This document shows positions 27,742 through 37,105 of a DNA stretch of 64,000 nucleotides, in pieces. Location of the stretch: NCBI GenBank assembly GCA_016716525.1, contig JADJWE010000007.1:248001-312000 (forward strand), read 5' to 3'. The first letter of the stretch is position 1; each line of letters starts with the position of its first letter. A program made the translations under genes and the position numbers. The stretch is from Candidatus Flexicrinis affinis. Lineage in GTDB: Bacteria > Chloroflexota > Anaerolineae > Aggregatilineales > Phototrophicaceae. Under the pieces are notes generated by a model. That model saw only the letters and a program-made list of their open reading frames with translations, was not told where the DNA came from and did not search any database.

Positions 27742-29145
27742 ATGGCCAAGAAAGACTTGATCCGAGGTGTCAGTCGTCGTTCCTTCCTAAAGTCAGTCGG
27801 TGTCGGAGGTGCCGCCTTCGCCGCCGGGTCTTTACCGAGCCTTCGTCCGCAAGCAGAACCTCGCTTTCAGGCGCCGTCTCAACAACTCTCAGGTGATCTC
27901 CGAATCCTCCAATGGAGTCACTTCGTCCCGCAGTATGACAAATGGTTCGATCCGTTCACCCGCGTTTGGGGCGATATGGTCGGCGTCAACGTGTCTGTCG
28001 ATCACGTCAACTTGGCCGACATACCGGGCGCAGCCGCAGCCGAAATCGCCGCGGGCGAGGGCCATGATCTGATCGAATACCTGTTCCCGCCGTCGAACCT
28101 TGAGCCTGCGGTCTTGGACTTGACCGACGTCAACGAAGAGGCCGACCGGCGCTTCGGCACGCGCGTGGACTTGACCCGCCGTTCGACGTATAACCCGACC
28201 ACCGGCAAATACTACGGCTACTGCCACAGTTGGGTGCCCGATCCGGCCAACTATCGCCGCAGCATGTGGGCCGCGGCGGGCTATGAGAATGGCCCAGCCA
28301 CGTGGGCGGACCTGCTCGAGGGCGGCACCCGCATCCGCAACGAGCAGGGCATTCAAATGGGCATCGGCATGTCCAACGAGCTTGACAGCAACCTCGCCGT
28401 GCGCGCCGTGCTGTGGGCGTTCGGGGCCACCGAGCAGGATGCAAACGAGAACGTCACGATCAACTCGCCGGAGACGATCGCGGCGCTCGAGTTCATGAAG
28501 AACCTGTACGAGAACTGCATGACCCCGGAAGTGTTTAGCTGGACGGCTGCGTCCAACAACCAACTTCTTGTGGCCGGGCAGGCATCGTACATCCTGAACT
28601 CGATTTCTGCATACCGCACGGCCGCCGAGGTGGACTACAACATCGCCGACGACATCGCCTTCGGCCCGCCGCTGCTCGGCCCAACCGGCATCGGCTTGGT
28701 CAGCGAACACGTTATCCCCATCTACATCATCCCGAACCACGCCCGTAACCCGGACGCGGCCAAGGAGTTCATGCTGCACCTGACCGCCAACAGCGACAGC
28801 ATCGTGTTCAACAGCAAGCTGTACAACTTCCCGACCTACTTCGACCTCGTGCCGGAGCTGACGCGGGATGGTGGCTGGCTCGACCTCGACCCGTTCGGTG
28901 GCCGTCCGGTCGATAAGCTGGCGGTGCTGCGCGATGCGCCGAATTGGTCGACCGTAATCGGGCATCCCGGCCCGGCCAACCCGGCCATCGGCGAAGTGTT
29001 CAACACCTTCATCCTCGTGCAAATGTTCTCCGCTGTCGCACGCGGCGAGATGACGCCGGAACAGGCCGCGGCCGACGCCGAAGCCAAGATGGTTCCGATC
29101 TTCGAACGCTGGAAGGCGGAAGGTTTGATGGGCGGCGGCGCGTAG
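27742..29145 (+). CDS. Tat-exported ABC transporter sugar-binding protein
   Basis: 467-residue extracellular solute-binding protein of the CUT1 class (family 1). The N-terminus carries a twin-arginine signal, SRRSFLKSVGVGGAAFAAG, so the protein is exported folded. The mature part has the binding-protein plan RILQWSHFVPQYDKWFDPF, then HDLIEYLFP and helical closure segments, ending EAKMVPIFERWKAEGLMG. Start ATG 27742 lies after a GAGGGAAGAG site; a longer frame from 27550 is not credible. It precedes the ATPase by 127 bases, with a hairpin in the gap that may reduce downstream expression relative to this abundant component. Substrate: probably an oligosaccharide or polyol, not determinable. Confidence 0.9.
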   Translation: MAKKDLIRGVSRRSFLKSVGVGGAAFAAGSLPSLRPQAEPRFQAPSQQLSGDLRILQWSHFVPQYDKWFDPFTRVWGDMVGVNVSVDHVNLADIPGAAAAEIAAGEGHDLIEYLFPPSNLEPAVLDLTDVNEEADRRFGTRVDLTRRSTYNPTTGKYYGYCHSWVPDPANYRRSMWAAAGYENGPATWADLLEGGTRIRNEQGIQMGIGMSNELDSNLAVRAVLWAFGATEQDANENVTINSPETIAALEFMKNLYENCMTPEVFSWTAASNNQLLVAGQASYILNSISAYRTAAEVDYNIADDIAFGPPLLGPTGIGLVSEHVIPIYIIPNHARNPDAAKEFMLHLTANSDSIVFNSKLYNFPTYFDLVPELTRDGGWLDLDPFGGRPVDKLAVLRDAPNWSTVIGHPGPANPAIGEVFNTFILVQMFSAVARGEMTPEQAAADAEAKMVPIFERWKAEGLMGGGA

Positions 29146-29176
29146 CCCTAGCCACGCAACGACATCGCACGCACTG

Positions 29177-29234
29177 ACGACTCGCTCCTCTCGATCTTCG
29201 GAGGTCAGGGGAGCGAGTCGTGAGCGTGCTTTTA
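29177..29234 (+). terminator. Intergenic hairpin (partial terminator/attenuator) after the binding-protein gene
   Basis: 12-base stem ACGACTCGCTCC (29177-29188) with GGAGCGAGTCGT (29210-29221) and weak inner pairing, then GCTTTT at 29228-29233. In ABC operons such hairpins commonly set the higher level of the binding protein over the membrane parts. Confidence 0.65.
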
Positions 29235-29272
29235 TCGGGCGGCAGCGCGGCACATGGAACAGGACGAGTACG

Positions 29273-30340
29273 ATGGCGGTTGTCGAGACGGCGAAGCTGT
29301 CCAAACACTTCGGTGACGTCAAAGCAGTAGACGGCATCGACATCACAATCAAAGAGGGCGAGTTTCTGGTGCTTCTCGGCCCCTCGGGAAGCGGCAAGAC
29401 GACACTCATGCGGATGATCGCCGGCCTCGAAAAGCCCACCGGCGGCACAATCAAGATTGGCGACCGCGTCGTCAACGACCTACCGCCCCGCCTTCGCAAC
29501 GTGGCGATGGTCTTTCAGAGTTACGCACTCTACCCGCACATGTCGGTGTTCAACAACATCGCATTCAGCCTGCGCCCGCTGGGCATGACCCGTCAGCAGA
29601 TCGACGACAAGGTGCAGTGGGCGGCGCGCATGTTCAGCATTGACCACCTGCTCAACCGCAAGCCGCGACAGCTTTCCGGCGGTCAACGTCAGCGCGTGGC
29701 GCTGGCGCGGGCCATCGTGCGCGAACCCGACGTATTCCTGCTGGACGAGCCGTTGTCCAACCTCGACGCCAAGCTGCGAGCGTTGGCCCGTGACGAGCTC
29801 AAACAGTTTCAGCGGCAGTTGGGCGTTACGACGATCTACGTCACGCACGATCAGGTCGAGGCGATGGGCATGGGCGACCGTGTCGCGGTCATGAGCGATG
29901 GCCTGATCCACCAGCTCGGCACGCCCCAAGTCCTCTACGAACTGCCCGCCGACACATTTGTGGCAACATTTTTGGGCACGCCGCCGATGAATCTGGTCGA
30001 GACGGACTCGTGTCTGCTCGGCTTTCGGCCGGAAAACTTCCTGCCCGAAGCGGTGCATCCCGACACGCCGAACCCCATGGTTATCGACTTTCACCTGACG
30101 CGGGTCGAGTTTCTCGGCTCCGAACGCCTGCTGTACGGCACGATCGAAAGCGCCGACGGGCCGGTCAAGGTCGTGGGCGAGCTGCCGTCGGTGATCGACT
30201 ACACGCCGGAGCCGGGCGCAATCTGCCCGATGACGGTCGACCGCCGTCATCTGAGCTACTTCGACAAGTCCACCGGCCAGCGCATCGCCCCGACGCCCTT
30301 CGCGCTCCGCAGCCTGCGCGACACGGCCAGCACGGCGTAG
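29273..30340 (+). CDS. ABC transporter ATP-binding protein (UgpC/MalK type)
   Basis: 355 residues. Walker A GPSGSGKT (36-43), Q-loop FQSYALYP, signature LSGGQRQRVA (134-143), Walker B FLLDEP with E159, and H-loop VTHDQVEAM. Beyond about residue 240 it has the OB-fold regulatory domain typical of sugar-uptake ATPases (ENFLPEAVHPDTP...). It energises uptake with the two permeases downstream. The start at 29273 gives a normal N-terminus; the gap to the first permease is 9 bases. Confidence 0.95.
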   Translation: MAVVETAKLSKHFGDVKAVDGIDITIKEGEFLVLLGPSGSGKTTLMRMIAGLEKPTGGTIKIGDRVVNDLPPRLRNVAMVFQSYALYPHMSVFNNIAFSLRPLGMTRQQIDDKVQWAARMFSIDHLLNRKPRQLSGGQRQRVALARAIVREPDVFLLDEPLSNLDAKLRALARDELKQFQRQLGVTTIYVTHDQVEAMGMGDRVAVMSDGLIHQLGTPQVLYELPADTFVATFLGTPPMNLVETDSCLLGFRPENFLPEAVHPDTPNPMVIDFHLTRVEFLGSERLLYGTIESADGPVKVVGELPSVIDYTPEPGAICPMTVDRRHLSYFDKSTGQRIAPTPFALRSLRDTASTA

Positions 30341-30349
30341 AGGCGAGTC

Positions 30350-31318
30350 ATGACGACGACAACCCCGCCCCTCACGCGCGACCTGCAGCGCCGTCAAAGC
30401 CGGATGCTCAAGCTGCTCGACTCGGAGCGCTTTCTCGCGTCGGCGATGCTGCTCCCGGCTGTGATCTACATTGTGCTGCTGGTGGGAATCCCGCTGATTA
30501 CCGCGATCCTGTTCAGCTTCAGCGACGCCACGATGGCCAGCCCGGAAATCGACGGACTCAGCTTCAACACGTTCGGGGCGGTGCTCAACGACCCGGTATT
30601 CCGCCGCTCGCTGGGCAACTCGATCGGCTTCACGATCATTTCTCAGGCGTCGATGGTGGTGCTTGGGAATATCCTCGCTTTGGCCTTGATGAAGAATTTC
30701 CCCGGGAAGTGGTTCGTCCGCCTGCTGATTCTGCTGCCGTGGGCCACGCCGATCGCGATTGGCTCGATCGGGTGGTTGTGGATGTACGACTCGGTGTACA
30801 GCCCGATCGACTGGATCTTCCGGCAGATCGGTCTGCTCGGCATGCAGGGTGACCGTGTCGGCCTGATCTCACCCGCACCCAATATGTACTGGCTCGGGCA
30901 GTATGGGCCGTTTTCGGTCATCCTCGTGCAAATCTGGCGCATGCTGCCGATGTCGACCGTCATCTTGATGGCCGGGCTGTCATCGATCCCGCAGGACGTC
31001 AAGGACGCGGCCGAGGTCGATGGCGTGGGTTTCTGGCGCACGTACTTCCAAGTCACGATCCCGCTGATCCGTCCGATCATCCTCGTGGCGTTCTTGTTCG
31101 GCGTGATCTTTACGTTCACCGACATGACCATCATCCACGTGCTCACGCGCGGAAGCTCGGACAACAGCACACAAGTGCTGGCAAGCTACGCCTACTACAA
31201 AGGCATCGACGGCGGCAACCTCTCGCAGGGGGCGGCAACCGCCATCTTCATGCTGCCGGTGCTGCTCGGTCTCGCGATGATTCTGCTGCGCATCGCGCGG
31301 CGGTCGGAGGTGCGCTGA
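30350..31318 (+). CDS. ABC sugar transporter permease (MalF/UgpA type)
   Basis: 322 residues, six predicted membrane helices. The EAA loop that docks to the ATPase is visible as DAAEVDGVGFWRTYFQVTIP. The long N-terminal tail (to about residue 28) is charged. It pairs with the next gene's product to form the channel. The two genes overlap by the ATGA junction at 31315-31318, a sign of translational coupling. Confidence 0.93.
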   Translation: MTTTTPPLTRDLQRRQSRMLKLLDSERFLASAMLLPAVIYIVLLVGIPLITAILFSFSDATMASPEIDGLSFNTFGAVLNDPVFRRSLGNSIGFTIISQASMVVLGNILALALMKNFPGKWFVRLLILLPWATPIAIGSIGWLWMYDSVYSPIDWIFRQIGLLGMQGDRVGLISPAPNMYWLGQYGPFSVILVQIWRMLPMSTVILMAGLSSIPQDVKDAAEVDGVGFWRTYFQVTIPLIRPIILVAFLFGVIFTFTDMTIIHVLTRGSSDNSTQVLASYAYYKGIDGGNLSQGAATAIFMLPVLLGLAMILLRIARRSEVR

Positions 31319-32217
31319 TGGCCGAAAAGACGAGCGTCAAGGTGTACCGGCCGCACATCCCCTCCCCGGCACGGCGGCGCGTCAACCGGCTTGGTCGGGG
31401 CGGGCTCCAGGCCGTGATCATTGCGTTCTTTACGATCTTCGCGGCCTTCCCGTTCTACTGGATGCTGATTGCGACGTTCAAGACCAATCAGGACCTGTAT
31501 CGGCCGATCAACAACCCGTTCATCTTCAACCAGTCCCCGACGCTCGATAATCTCAAGCTGCTGTTCAACGAGACGAACTACGCCGTGTGGATCGGCAACA
31601 GCATCTTCATCGGCATCGCCGTCGTGTTGATCACACTGCTGCTGGCCGTCCCGGCCGCGTATGCCCTCGCGCGGCTCTCCGGCCGTTTGGGCGAACAGCT
31701 CGGCATCTTGATGTTCATGGTATACCTGATCCCGCCGACCCTGCTGTTCATCCCGATGTCTCGCGTGATTACGCTGCTCGGCCTGCGCGACTCGATCTGG
31801 TCGCTGATCCTCGTGTATCCCACTTTCACCGTGCCGTTCTGCACGTGGCTGTTGATGGGCTTCATGAAGTCGATTCCGGCCGACATCGAAGAACAGGCGA
31901 CCGTCGACGGCTACACGCGGTTCGGCGGGGTCGTCCGCGTGATCATGCCGCTGGCGCTGCCGGGTCTGCTGACCGTCGTGGTCTTCTCGTTCACGCTGAC
32001 CATGCACGAGTTCATCTACGCGCTGGCGTTCGTCAGCGTGAGCGCACAGAAGGTCATCAGCATCGGCGTAACGAGCGAATTGATCCGCGGCGACGTCTAC
32101 TTCTGGCAGTCGATCATGTCCGCCGGCATCATCGTCGCGATCCCGGTCGCGCTCATCTACAACATCTTCCTCAACCGGTTCGTTGCAGGGTTTACGCTCG
32201 GCGCCGTCAAAGGCTGA
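31318..32217 (+). CDS. ABC sugar transporter permease (MalG/UgpE type)
   Basis: 299 residues with an N-terminal basic segment, six membrane helices and the EAA loop EEQATVDGYTRFGGVVRVIMP. MalG-type signature region ends NRFVAGFTLGAVKG, characteristic of this subunit (the C-terminus reaches into the transporter). Starts at the ATG that overlaps the previous stop. Completes the CUT1-like system begun at 27742. Confidence 0.93.
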   Translation: MAEKTSVKVYRPHIPSPARRRVNRLGRGGLQAVIIAFFTIFAAFPFYWMLIATFKTNQDLYRPINNPFIFNQSPTLDNLKLLFNETNYAVWIGNSIFIGIAVVLITLLLAVPAAYALARLSGRLGEQLGILMFMVYLIPPTLLFIPMSRVITLLGLRDSIWSLILVYPTFTVPFCTWLLMGFMKSIPADIEEQATVDGYTRFGGVVRVIMPLALPGLLTVVVFSFTLTMHEFIYALAFVSVSAQKVISIGVTSELIRGDVYFWQSIMSAGIIVAIPVALIYNIFLNRFVAGFTLGAVKG

Positions 32218-32287
32218 TCGAAGCGCACGTAATCAGCCGCCGCTGCCAGCTACTGCTGTCGGCGGCAGGCTTGGTTCGCAGTGGTTG

Positions 32288-32318
32288 TTGCGACGTGATT
32301 TGGATTTGTCGCTACAAT
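32288..32318 (+). promoter_or_regulatory. Weak promoter candidate before the Gfo/Idh/MocA gene
   Basis: TTGCGA at 32288-32293 and TACAAT at 32313-32318, spacer 19. The palindrome GCACATGTGC follows at 32323-32332 and could be a regulator site. The 198-base gap suggests transcription separable from the transporter. Confidence 0.35.
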
Positions 32319-32415
32319 GTACGCACATGTGCATGTTCCGCCGGAACCGAGCCGTATTGACGCGCGGATCGGGAGGGCATGCTGTCAAATTTCCCCGCGC
32401 ACAAGGAGATGTCAG

Positions 32416-33486
32416 ATGCCCATGAAAATTGGGTTGATCGGCTGCGGCAACATTGCGCCGCAGTACGTTACCGGCCTGAGGATGTTCCCCGATGATGTTA
32501 CGCTCGCAGCGTGCGCGGACCTTGTCGCTGGGAAGGCGCAGGCATTCGCGCAGGCCAACGGCATCCAAGCGTTGAGCCTCGAGGACTTGCTCGCCCACGA
32601 CGACATCGACATCATCGTAAATCTGACGACTCCGAACGCACACCACGAAACGTGCTTGCGCGTGCTCGACGCCGGAAAGCACGTTTATACAGAGAAGCCG
32701 CTTGCACTCAATCGGAGCGACGGGCGTTCGATCGTGGAAGTTGCGGAGAGCAAAGGTCTACGCGTGGGCTGCGCCCCGGATACATTCCTCGGGTCCGGCG
32801 GGCAGACCAGCCGCACAGCCATCGACGAGGGCCGCATCGGGCGTCCCATCTCAGTGACAGCGTTCATGGCCAACCATGGGCCGGAGTCGTGGCATCCCAA
32901 CCCTGGGTTTTACTTCACCGAGGGTGGCGGCCCAATGCTTGACATGGGTCCGTACTACCTTACGGCCCTGATCAACCTCTTCGGCCCGATCCGGGGTATT
33001 GCGGCGTTTACGACGCGCGCCTTCAACGAACGCATAGCCAATCACGAGGCGATCCGGGGGCAGCGTCTGCCGGTGACGGTCAGCACGCATTATGCCGGCA
33101 CGATCGAGTTCGTATCCGGCACGATCGCCACGATAATCACCAGCTTCGATACATGGCAGCATCACCTGCCGAACATCGAAATCCACGGGACCGAAGGCAG
33201 TATGATGGTGCCGGACCCGAATGGGTTCGGCGGAAACGTATCGGTCTGGACGCCCGAAACGCGGTCATGGGACTTGGTCGCACCCTGCCCGGGTGCCGAC
33301 TACATGCGCGGGGTCGGTGTTGCAGACATGGCCCGCAGCATCGCTCTAGGCACGCCGCACCGTGCCTCTGGCGCCTTGGGCTATCACGTCCTCGATGCGA
33401 TGCTGGCGTTCGACGAGTCCTCCACCGAGCGCCGCTTTATCGAGTTGGAGTCCACCGTCGAGCGCCCGGCGGTGTTGACCTTCTGA
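32416..33486 (+). CDS. Gfo/Idh/MocA family oxidoreductase
   Basis: 356-residue NAD(P)-dependent sugar dehydrogenase. Rossmann motif [12 protein letters not shown] at 5-16, TPNAHHE with the following YTEKPLALN (EKP motif, conserved catalytic Lys), then the alpha/beta dimer domain. Start ATG 32416 with AAGGAGATG; the frame from 32317 contains only shadow residues. It is placed behind the sugar ABC transporter, consistent with oxidation of an imported sugar or polyol, which is an inference. The substrate is not identifiable. Confidence 0.92.
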   Translation: MPMKIGLIGCGNIAPQYVTGLRMFPDDVTLAACADLVAGKAQAFAQANGIQALSLEDLLAHDDIDIIVNLTTPNAHHETCLRVLDAGKHVYTEKPLALNRSDGRSIVEVAESKGLRVGCAPDTFLGSGGQTSRTAIDEGRIGRPISVTAFMANHGPESWHPNPGFYFTEGGGPMLDMGPYYLTALINLFGPIRGIAAFTTRAFNERIANHEAIRGQRLPVTVSTHYAGTIEFVSGTIATIITSFDTWQHHLPNIEIHGTEGSMMVPDPNGFGGNVSVWTPETRSWDLVAPCPGADYMRGVGVADMARSIALGTPHRASGALGYHVLDAMLAFDESSTERRFIELESTVERPAVLTF

Positions 33487-33524
33487 GCCGGGCGGCGACT
33501 GACAGCGCAAAAGGAAATACGGAA

Positions 33525-34181
33525 GTGAACGGTAAAGCACTCATCGTCTACGGTGGTTGGAAGGGTCACGACCCGGAAGAGACATCGGCGCTTTTTGCGC
33601 GACTGTTGACCGACGCCGGCATGCACGTCACGCGCTCGGAGTCGCTCGACAGCTTCCTCGACACAGACCTCATGGCGTCGCTTGATCTCATCGTGCCGTT
33701 GTACACGATGAGCACGATCGCGCCTGAACAGGAGAAGGCGCTGCTAGGCGCGATCCGGGACGGCGGCGTGAACTGTGGCGGATGGCACGGCGGGATGGCC
33801 GACGCCTTCCGCAACAACCCCGATTATCAGTTCATGGTCGGCGGCCAGTGGGTCGCACACCCGGGCGGAGTCATCGACTACCGCGTGAATATCACAGACA
33901 ACGAACACCCGATCACAGCGGGCCTTCCCGACTTCGATATGCACTCCGAGCAGTATTACATGCACGTGGATCCATCCAACAGCGTGCTGGCGACCACCAC
34001 GTTCAACGGCGAGCACGCGAACTGGATCGATGGCACAGTGATGCCGGTGGTCTGGACGCGCCGGTTCGGCAATGGCCGCGTCTTCTACACATCGCTGGGA
34101 CACGTCATCGGCGACTTCGACGTGCCAGAAGCGCGCGAGATCGTGCGGCGCGGCCTACTGTGGGCAGCGGGCTGCCTCTAG
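33525..34181 (+). CDS. ThuA domain protein (trehalose-utilisation-like)
   Basis: 218 residues from GTG 33525, preceded by AAGGAA; the frame upstream overlaps the oxidoreductase. Flavodoxin/glutamine-amidotransferase-like fold with the ThuA core: [33 protein letters not shown] (in place of the usual GGL..HG pocket), [38 protein letters not shown]. ThuA acts in keto-sugar metabolism in trehalose and similar pathways. It lies 38 bases after the dehydrogenase gene in the same operon. Confidence 0.85.
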   Translation: MNGKALIVYGGWKGHDPEETSALFARLLTDAGMHVTRSESLDSFLDTDLMASLDLIVPLYTMSTIAPEQEKALLGAIRDGGVNCGGWHGGMADAFRNNPDYQFMVGGQWVAHPGGVIDYRVNITDNEHPITAGLPDFDMHSEQYYMHVDPSNSVLATTTFNGEHANWIDGTVMPVVWTRRFGNGRVFYTSLGHVIGDFDVPEAREIVRRGLLWAAGCL

Positions 34182-34220
34182 GCGGCAGGGCGAAGGCGTA
34201 GATGCAGCATACAAGGTATG

Positions 34221-34252
34221 AACGGGGCAGTCCAGAGAGGCTGCCCTGTTTG
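34221..34252 (+). terminator. Rho-independent terminator after the ThuA gene
   Basis: AACGGGGCAG (34221-34230) pairs with CTGCCCTGTT (34241-34250) including one wobble, followed by TTTG. Ends the transporter-associated operon. Confidence 0.65.
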
Positions 34253-34316
34253 ATTCGGCGATGGATTCTCATGCGGTATAGTCCCATGTGCACACAAATC
34301 GTGGGAGACATGAGAT

Positions 34317-35108
34317 ATGTTCGGTTCTTTCTACAAGATGGCGCTGGGAAGCTGGGCGCTGACCGTCGTTCAAGATCGTCACGCGCAAGGCGATCCGGCC
34401 AACCTCGCGGCGAACGCGTCGGCCGAGGAGTTAGACGCACTGTTGGCAGCCAACGGCTTGAATCGCTCCGTCTATATGTCTACCGTCAACGTCATGTTCA
34501 TCGAAACAGCCGACCGCAAGATCCTGATTGATACAGGCATCGGCGGCGACGCGGGCCGGCTGCTGCCGACCCTCAGGCTCCTCGAGGTCGATCCAGCCAG
34601 CATCACCGACATTCTGATCTCGCACAGCCACATGGATCACGTCGGCGGGTTGTCGGACGACACGACCGGTGTCTACCCGAACGCGACGGTGATGATCGGC
34701 CAAACCGAGTTCGATGCGCAGGCCGCGTCGCTCTCGCGGCTGACCCCGTACACACACGCCGACCGCCTGCGCGTGATGCCGGACAGTGGCGAATGGCTTC
34801 CGGGCATCACGGCGATCCCGGCATTCGGGCACACGCCCGGCCACACCGCGTTTCTGCTTGAAAACGAGGGTACGTCGCTGCTGATGGTCATGGACGCGGC
34901 CAACAACAACGTGATCTCGCTGGCGAGGCCGGATTGGGCGTTCCGCTTCGATGCCGACCCGGCGATGGCGTCCGCGTCGCGGAGAGCCTTGCTCGAAAAG
35001 GCGGTCGTGGAGCAACGGCGCGTATTCGGCTATCACTTCGCATTTCCCGGCGTCGGCTTTGTGGCGCGAGATCGTGACAGTTATCGGTGGGTTGTCTTGA
35101 CGCCGTAA
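34317..35108 (+). CDS. MBL-fold metallo-hydrolase, cytoplasmic
   Basis: 263 residues, no signal peptide. The dinuclear metal motif is SHSHMDHVGG with H103, H105, D107 and H108; further ligands in AFGHTPGHTAF and the Asp of VMDAANNNV. The C-terminal FGYHFAFPGVGFVARD closes the site. A GGGAGA site precedes the ATG. It is closely related to the exported protein at 48606 (shared MPDSGEWLPGITA and FGYHFAFPG), but lacks its Tat signal. Substrate unknown; lactonase and hydrolase roles are common in this group. Confidence 0.9.
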   Translation: MFGSFYKMALGSWALTVVQDRHAQGDPANLAANASAEELDALLAANGLNRSVYMSTVNVMFIETADRKILIDTGIGGDAGRLLPTLRLLEVDPASITDILISHSHMDHVGGLSDDTTGVYPNATVMIGQTEFDAQAASLSRLTPYTHADRLRVMPDSGEWLPGITAIPAFGHTPGHTAFLLENEGTSLLMVMDAANNNVISLARPDWAFRFDADPAMASASRRALLEKAVVEQRRVFGYHFAFPGVGFVARDRDSYRWVVLTP

Positions 35109-35162
35109 GCCGCACGGCGCGCTATACTGGTAACCGCATATCACCTTTTGGGACACCACCTA

Positions 35163-36884
35163 ATGACCATGCCAGATGTAACAACCCAACTGAATGCCCG
35201 CAGCCGGACGCTCGTCGAAGGCGACAAGCGTGCGGGCGCCCGCGCGATGCTGAAGGCGATTGGCCTGACTGACGACGACCTCAAGAAGCCGCTGATCGCC
35301 GTGGCAAACACGTGGACGGAGATCGGCCCGTGCAACCACAACCACCTGCGCATCCTCAGCCATGCGATCAAAGAAGGCATCCGCAAGGCGGGCGGCACGC
35401 CGCTCGAATTCAACACTGTCAGCATCAGCGACGGCATCACGATGGGCACCGAAGGCATGAAGGCCAGCCTGATCAGCCGCGAGATGGTCGCCGACAGCAT
35501 CGAACTGGTAACGCGCGCCAACTACTTCGACGGTGTGATCGCCATCTCGTCGTGCGACAAGACCATCCCCGGCACAATCATGGCGCTGCTGCGGCTCGAT
35601 CTGCCGAGCGTGATGATCTACGGCGGCAGCATCGCCCCCGGCCACTACAACGGCCGCGACCTGACCATTCAGGACGTGTACGAGGCGATTGGCGCATACG
35701 CCGCCAACCGCATCAGCTATGACGAATTCGTTGCCATCGAGAACGAAGCGTGCCCCGGCGTGGGGGCGTGCGGCGGGCAGTTCACCGCCAACACGATGTC
35801 GATGGTCGCCGAGCTGATGGGCATTTCACCGATGGGCGTCAACGACGTGCCGGCTGTGGGCGATGACAAAGTCACTGTGTCCGAAAAGAAGAAGGGCGCG
35901 GCGGCCCGCGTCGGCGAGATGATCCTCGACCTGATCGAGCGCGACTGGCGGCCCTCGCGTTACATCACCCGCCAGAGTCTCGAAAATGCGATCGTCGGCG
36001 CGGCGGGCAGCGGCGGCAGCACCAACGCCATCCTGCACACGCTCGCCTTCGCCCGCGAGGCCGGCATCCCGTTCACGCTCGACGATATTGAGTCGATCAG
36101 CAGTCACGTGCCGCTGTTGGTCGACATGAAGCCGACCGGCAAGTACACCGCGGTCGATCTGCACGCCGCCGGCGGTATCCGCCTGTTCGTTCAGCGCATG
36201 GTGGAAGGCGGCTACCTCCACGCCGACGCGCGCACCGTCACCGGGCGCACGCTGGCCGAGGAAGCTGCATCAGCCCGTGAGACGCCCGGCCAGACCGTGA
36301 TCGCGCCGTTGAGCGCGCCGATCAACGCCAGCGGTGGGTTGGTGGTGCTGAAGGGTAATCTCGCGCCGCGCGGTGCGGTGATCAAGCGCAAAGGCGACGA
36401 ACCGCCGTATCACAAGGGACCGGCGCGCGTGTTCGACCGTGAAGAGGACGCCATGGATGCGGTGCAAAACAACCGCATCGTGGCGGGCGACGTGGTCATC
36501 ATCCGCTATGAGGGGCCGGTGGGCGGCCCGGGGATGCGCGAGATGCTGGGCGTGACCGCGGCGCTAACCGGTCAAAACCTCGGCCGGGACGTGCTGCTGA
36601 TCACCGACGGGCGCTTTAGCGGGGCCACCAAAGGCATGTGCATCGGGCACGTCGCGCCGGAAGCGATGGTCGGCGGGCCGATCGGACTGGTGCGCGAGGG
36701 GGACATTATCGAGTGCGACATCGCCACGCGCAGCCTCAATGTGCTGCTCAGCGACGCGGAACTCGAGGCGCGGCGGGCGGCGTGGGTCGCGCCCAAGCCG
36801 CATTATGCCAGCGGCGTGCTGCGCAAATACGCCAACACCGCGCTGCAAGCGGACGACGGCGCAGCCACCAACGTTCTCGCCTAA
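35163..36884 (+). CDS. ilvD: Dihydroxy-acid dehydratase
   Basis: 573-residue Fe-S dehydratase that converts 2,3-dihydroxy-isovalerate to the 2-oxo acid in valine, leucine and isoleucine synthesis. Cluster ligands appear in [16 protein letters not shown] and [31 protein letters not shown] is the conserved late signature. Family also includes sugar-acid dehydratases, which may be relevant beside a sugar locus, but the SISDGI and LLRLDLPS regions fit IlvD. Preferred start ATG 35163. The TTGACG at 35097 and TATACT at 35123 are 20 bases apart, a loosely spaced promoter. Confidence 0.93.
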   Translation: MTMPDVTTQLNARSRTLVEGDKRAGARAMLKAIGLTDDDLKKPLIAVANTWTEIGPCNHNHLRILSHAIKEGIRKAGGTPLEFNTVSISDGITMGTEGMKASLISREMVADSIELVTRANYFDGVIAISSCDKTIPGTIMALLRLDLPSVMIYGGSIAPGHYNGRDLTIQDVYEAIGAYAANRISYDEFVAIENEACPGVGACGGQFTANTMSMVAELMGISPMGVNDVPAVGDDKVTVSEKKKGAAARVGEMILDLIERDWRPSRYITRQSLENAIVGAAGSGGSTNAILHTLAFAREAGIPFTLDDIESISSHVPLLVDMKPTGKYTAVDLHAAGGIRLFVQRMVEGGYLHADARTVTGRTLAEEAASARETPGQTVIAPLSAPINASGGLVVLKGNLAPRGAVIKRKGDEPPYHKGPARVFDREEDAMDAVQNNRIVAGDVVIIRYEGPVGGPGMREMLGVTAALTGQNLGRDVLLITDGRFSGATKGMCIGHVAPEAMVGGPIGLVREGDIIECDIATRSLNVLLSDAELEARRAAWVAPKPHYASGVLRKYANTALQADDGAATNVLA

Positions 36885-36893
36885 TCCGAACGA

Positions 36894-36928
36894 AAACGGC
36901 GCTCCGTTACCGGAGCGCCGTTTCGTTT
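36894..36928. terminator. Bidirectional terminator between ilvD and the ccm genes
   Basis: 13-base stem AAACGGCGCTCCG / CGGAGCGCCGTTT with TTAC loop, T-runs at both ends of the hairpin. Serves convergent genes. Confidence 0.9.
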
Positions 36929-36952
36929 GCGTCGGGTGCGGGATGCAGCGGG

Positions 36953-37090
36953 CTAGTTCCCGTCGGCGTCCAGTTCGTGCAGGGCTCGCTCGGCGCTGCG
37001 CAGCCGAGTCCACATGCTAAAGACAAGGCCACCCATGACGAGTATGACGACGGCCACGCCCAAGTACAGGTATTCAGCGGTTTGCGGCAT
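36953..37090 (-). CDS. ccmD: CcmD-like heme-exporter small membrane protein
   Basis: A 45-residue frame (138 bases), easily missed because of its size. It begins MPQTAEYLYLGVAVV, has one transmembrane helix (about 9-28) and a polar tail rich in Arg and acidic residues (RLRSAERALHELDADGN). Length, topology and position directly downstream of ccmC match CcmD, which stabilises the apo-cytochrome-c heme delivery complex with CcmC. The start lies 15 bases past the ccmC stop with GGAGGATTC in between. Identification rests on context and topology rather than on strong sequence motifs. Confidence 0.78.
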   Translation of the reverse strand: MPQTAEYLYLGVAVVILVMGGLVFSMWTRLRSAERALHELDADGN

Positions 37091-37105
37091 GTGTGAATCC
37101 TCCGG

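Noticed and set aside
32317..32415. Longer N-terminus for the Gfo/Idh/MocA protein from ATG 32317
   Set aside because: The extension is Arg/His/Pro-rich, lies over the promoter candidate, and the AAGGAG-preceded ATG at 32416 gives the normal start of the family.
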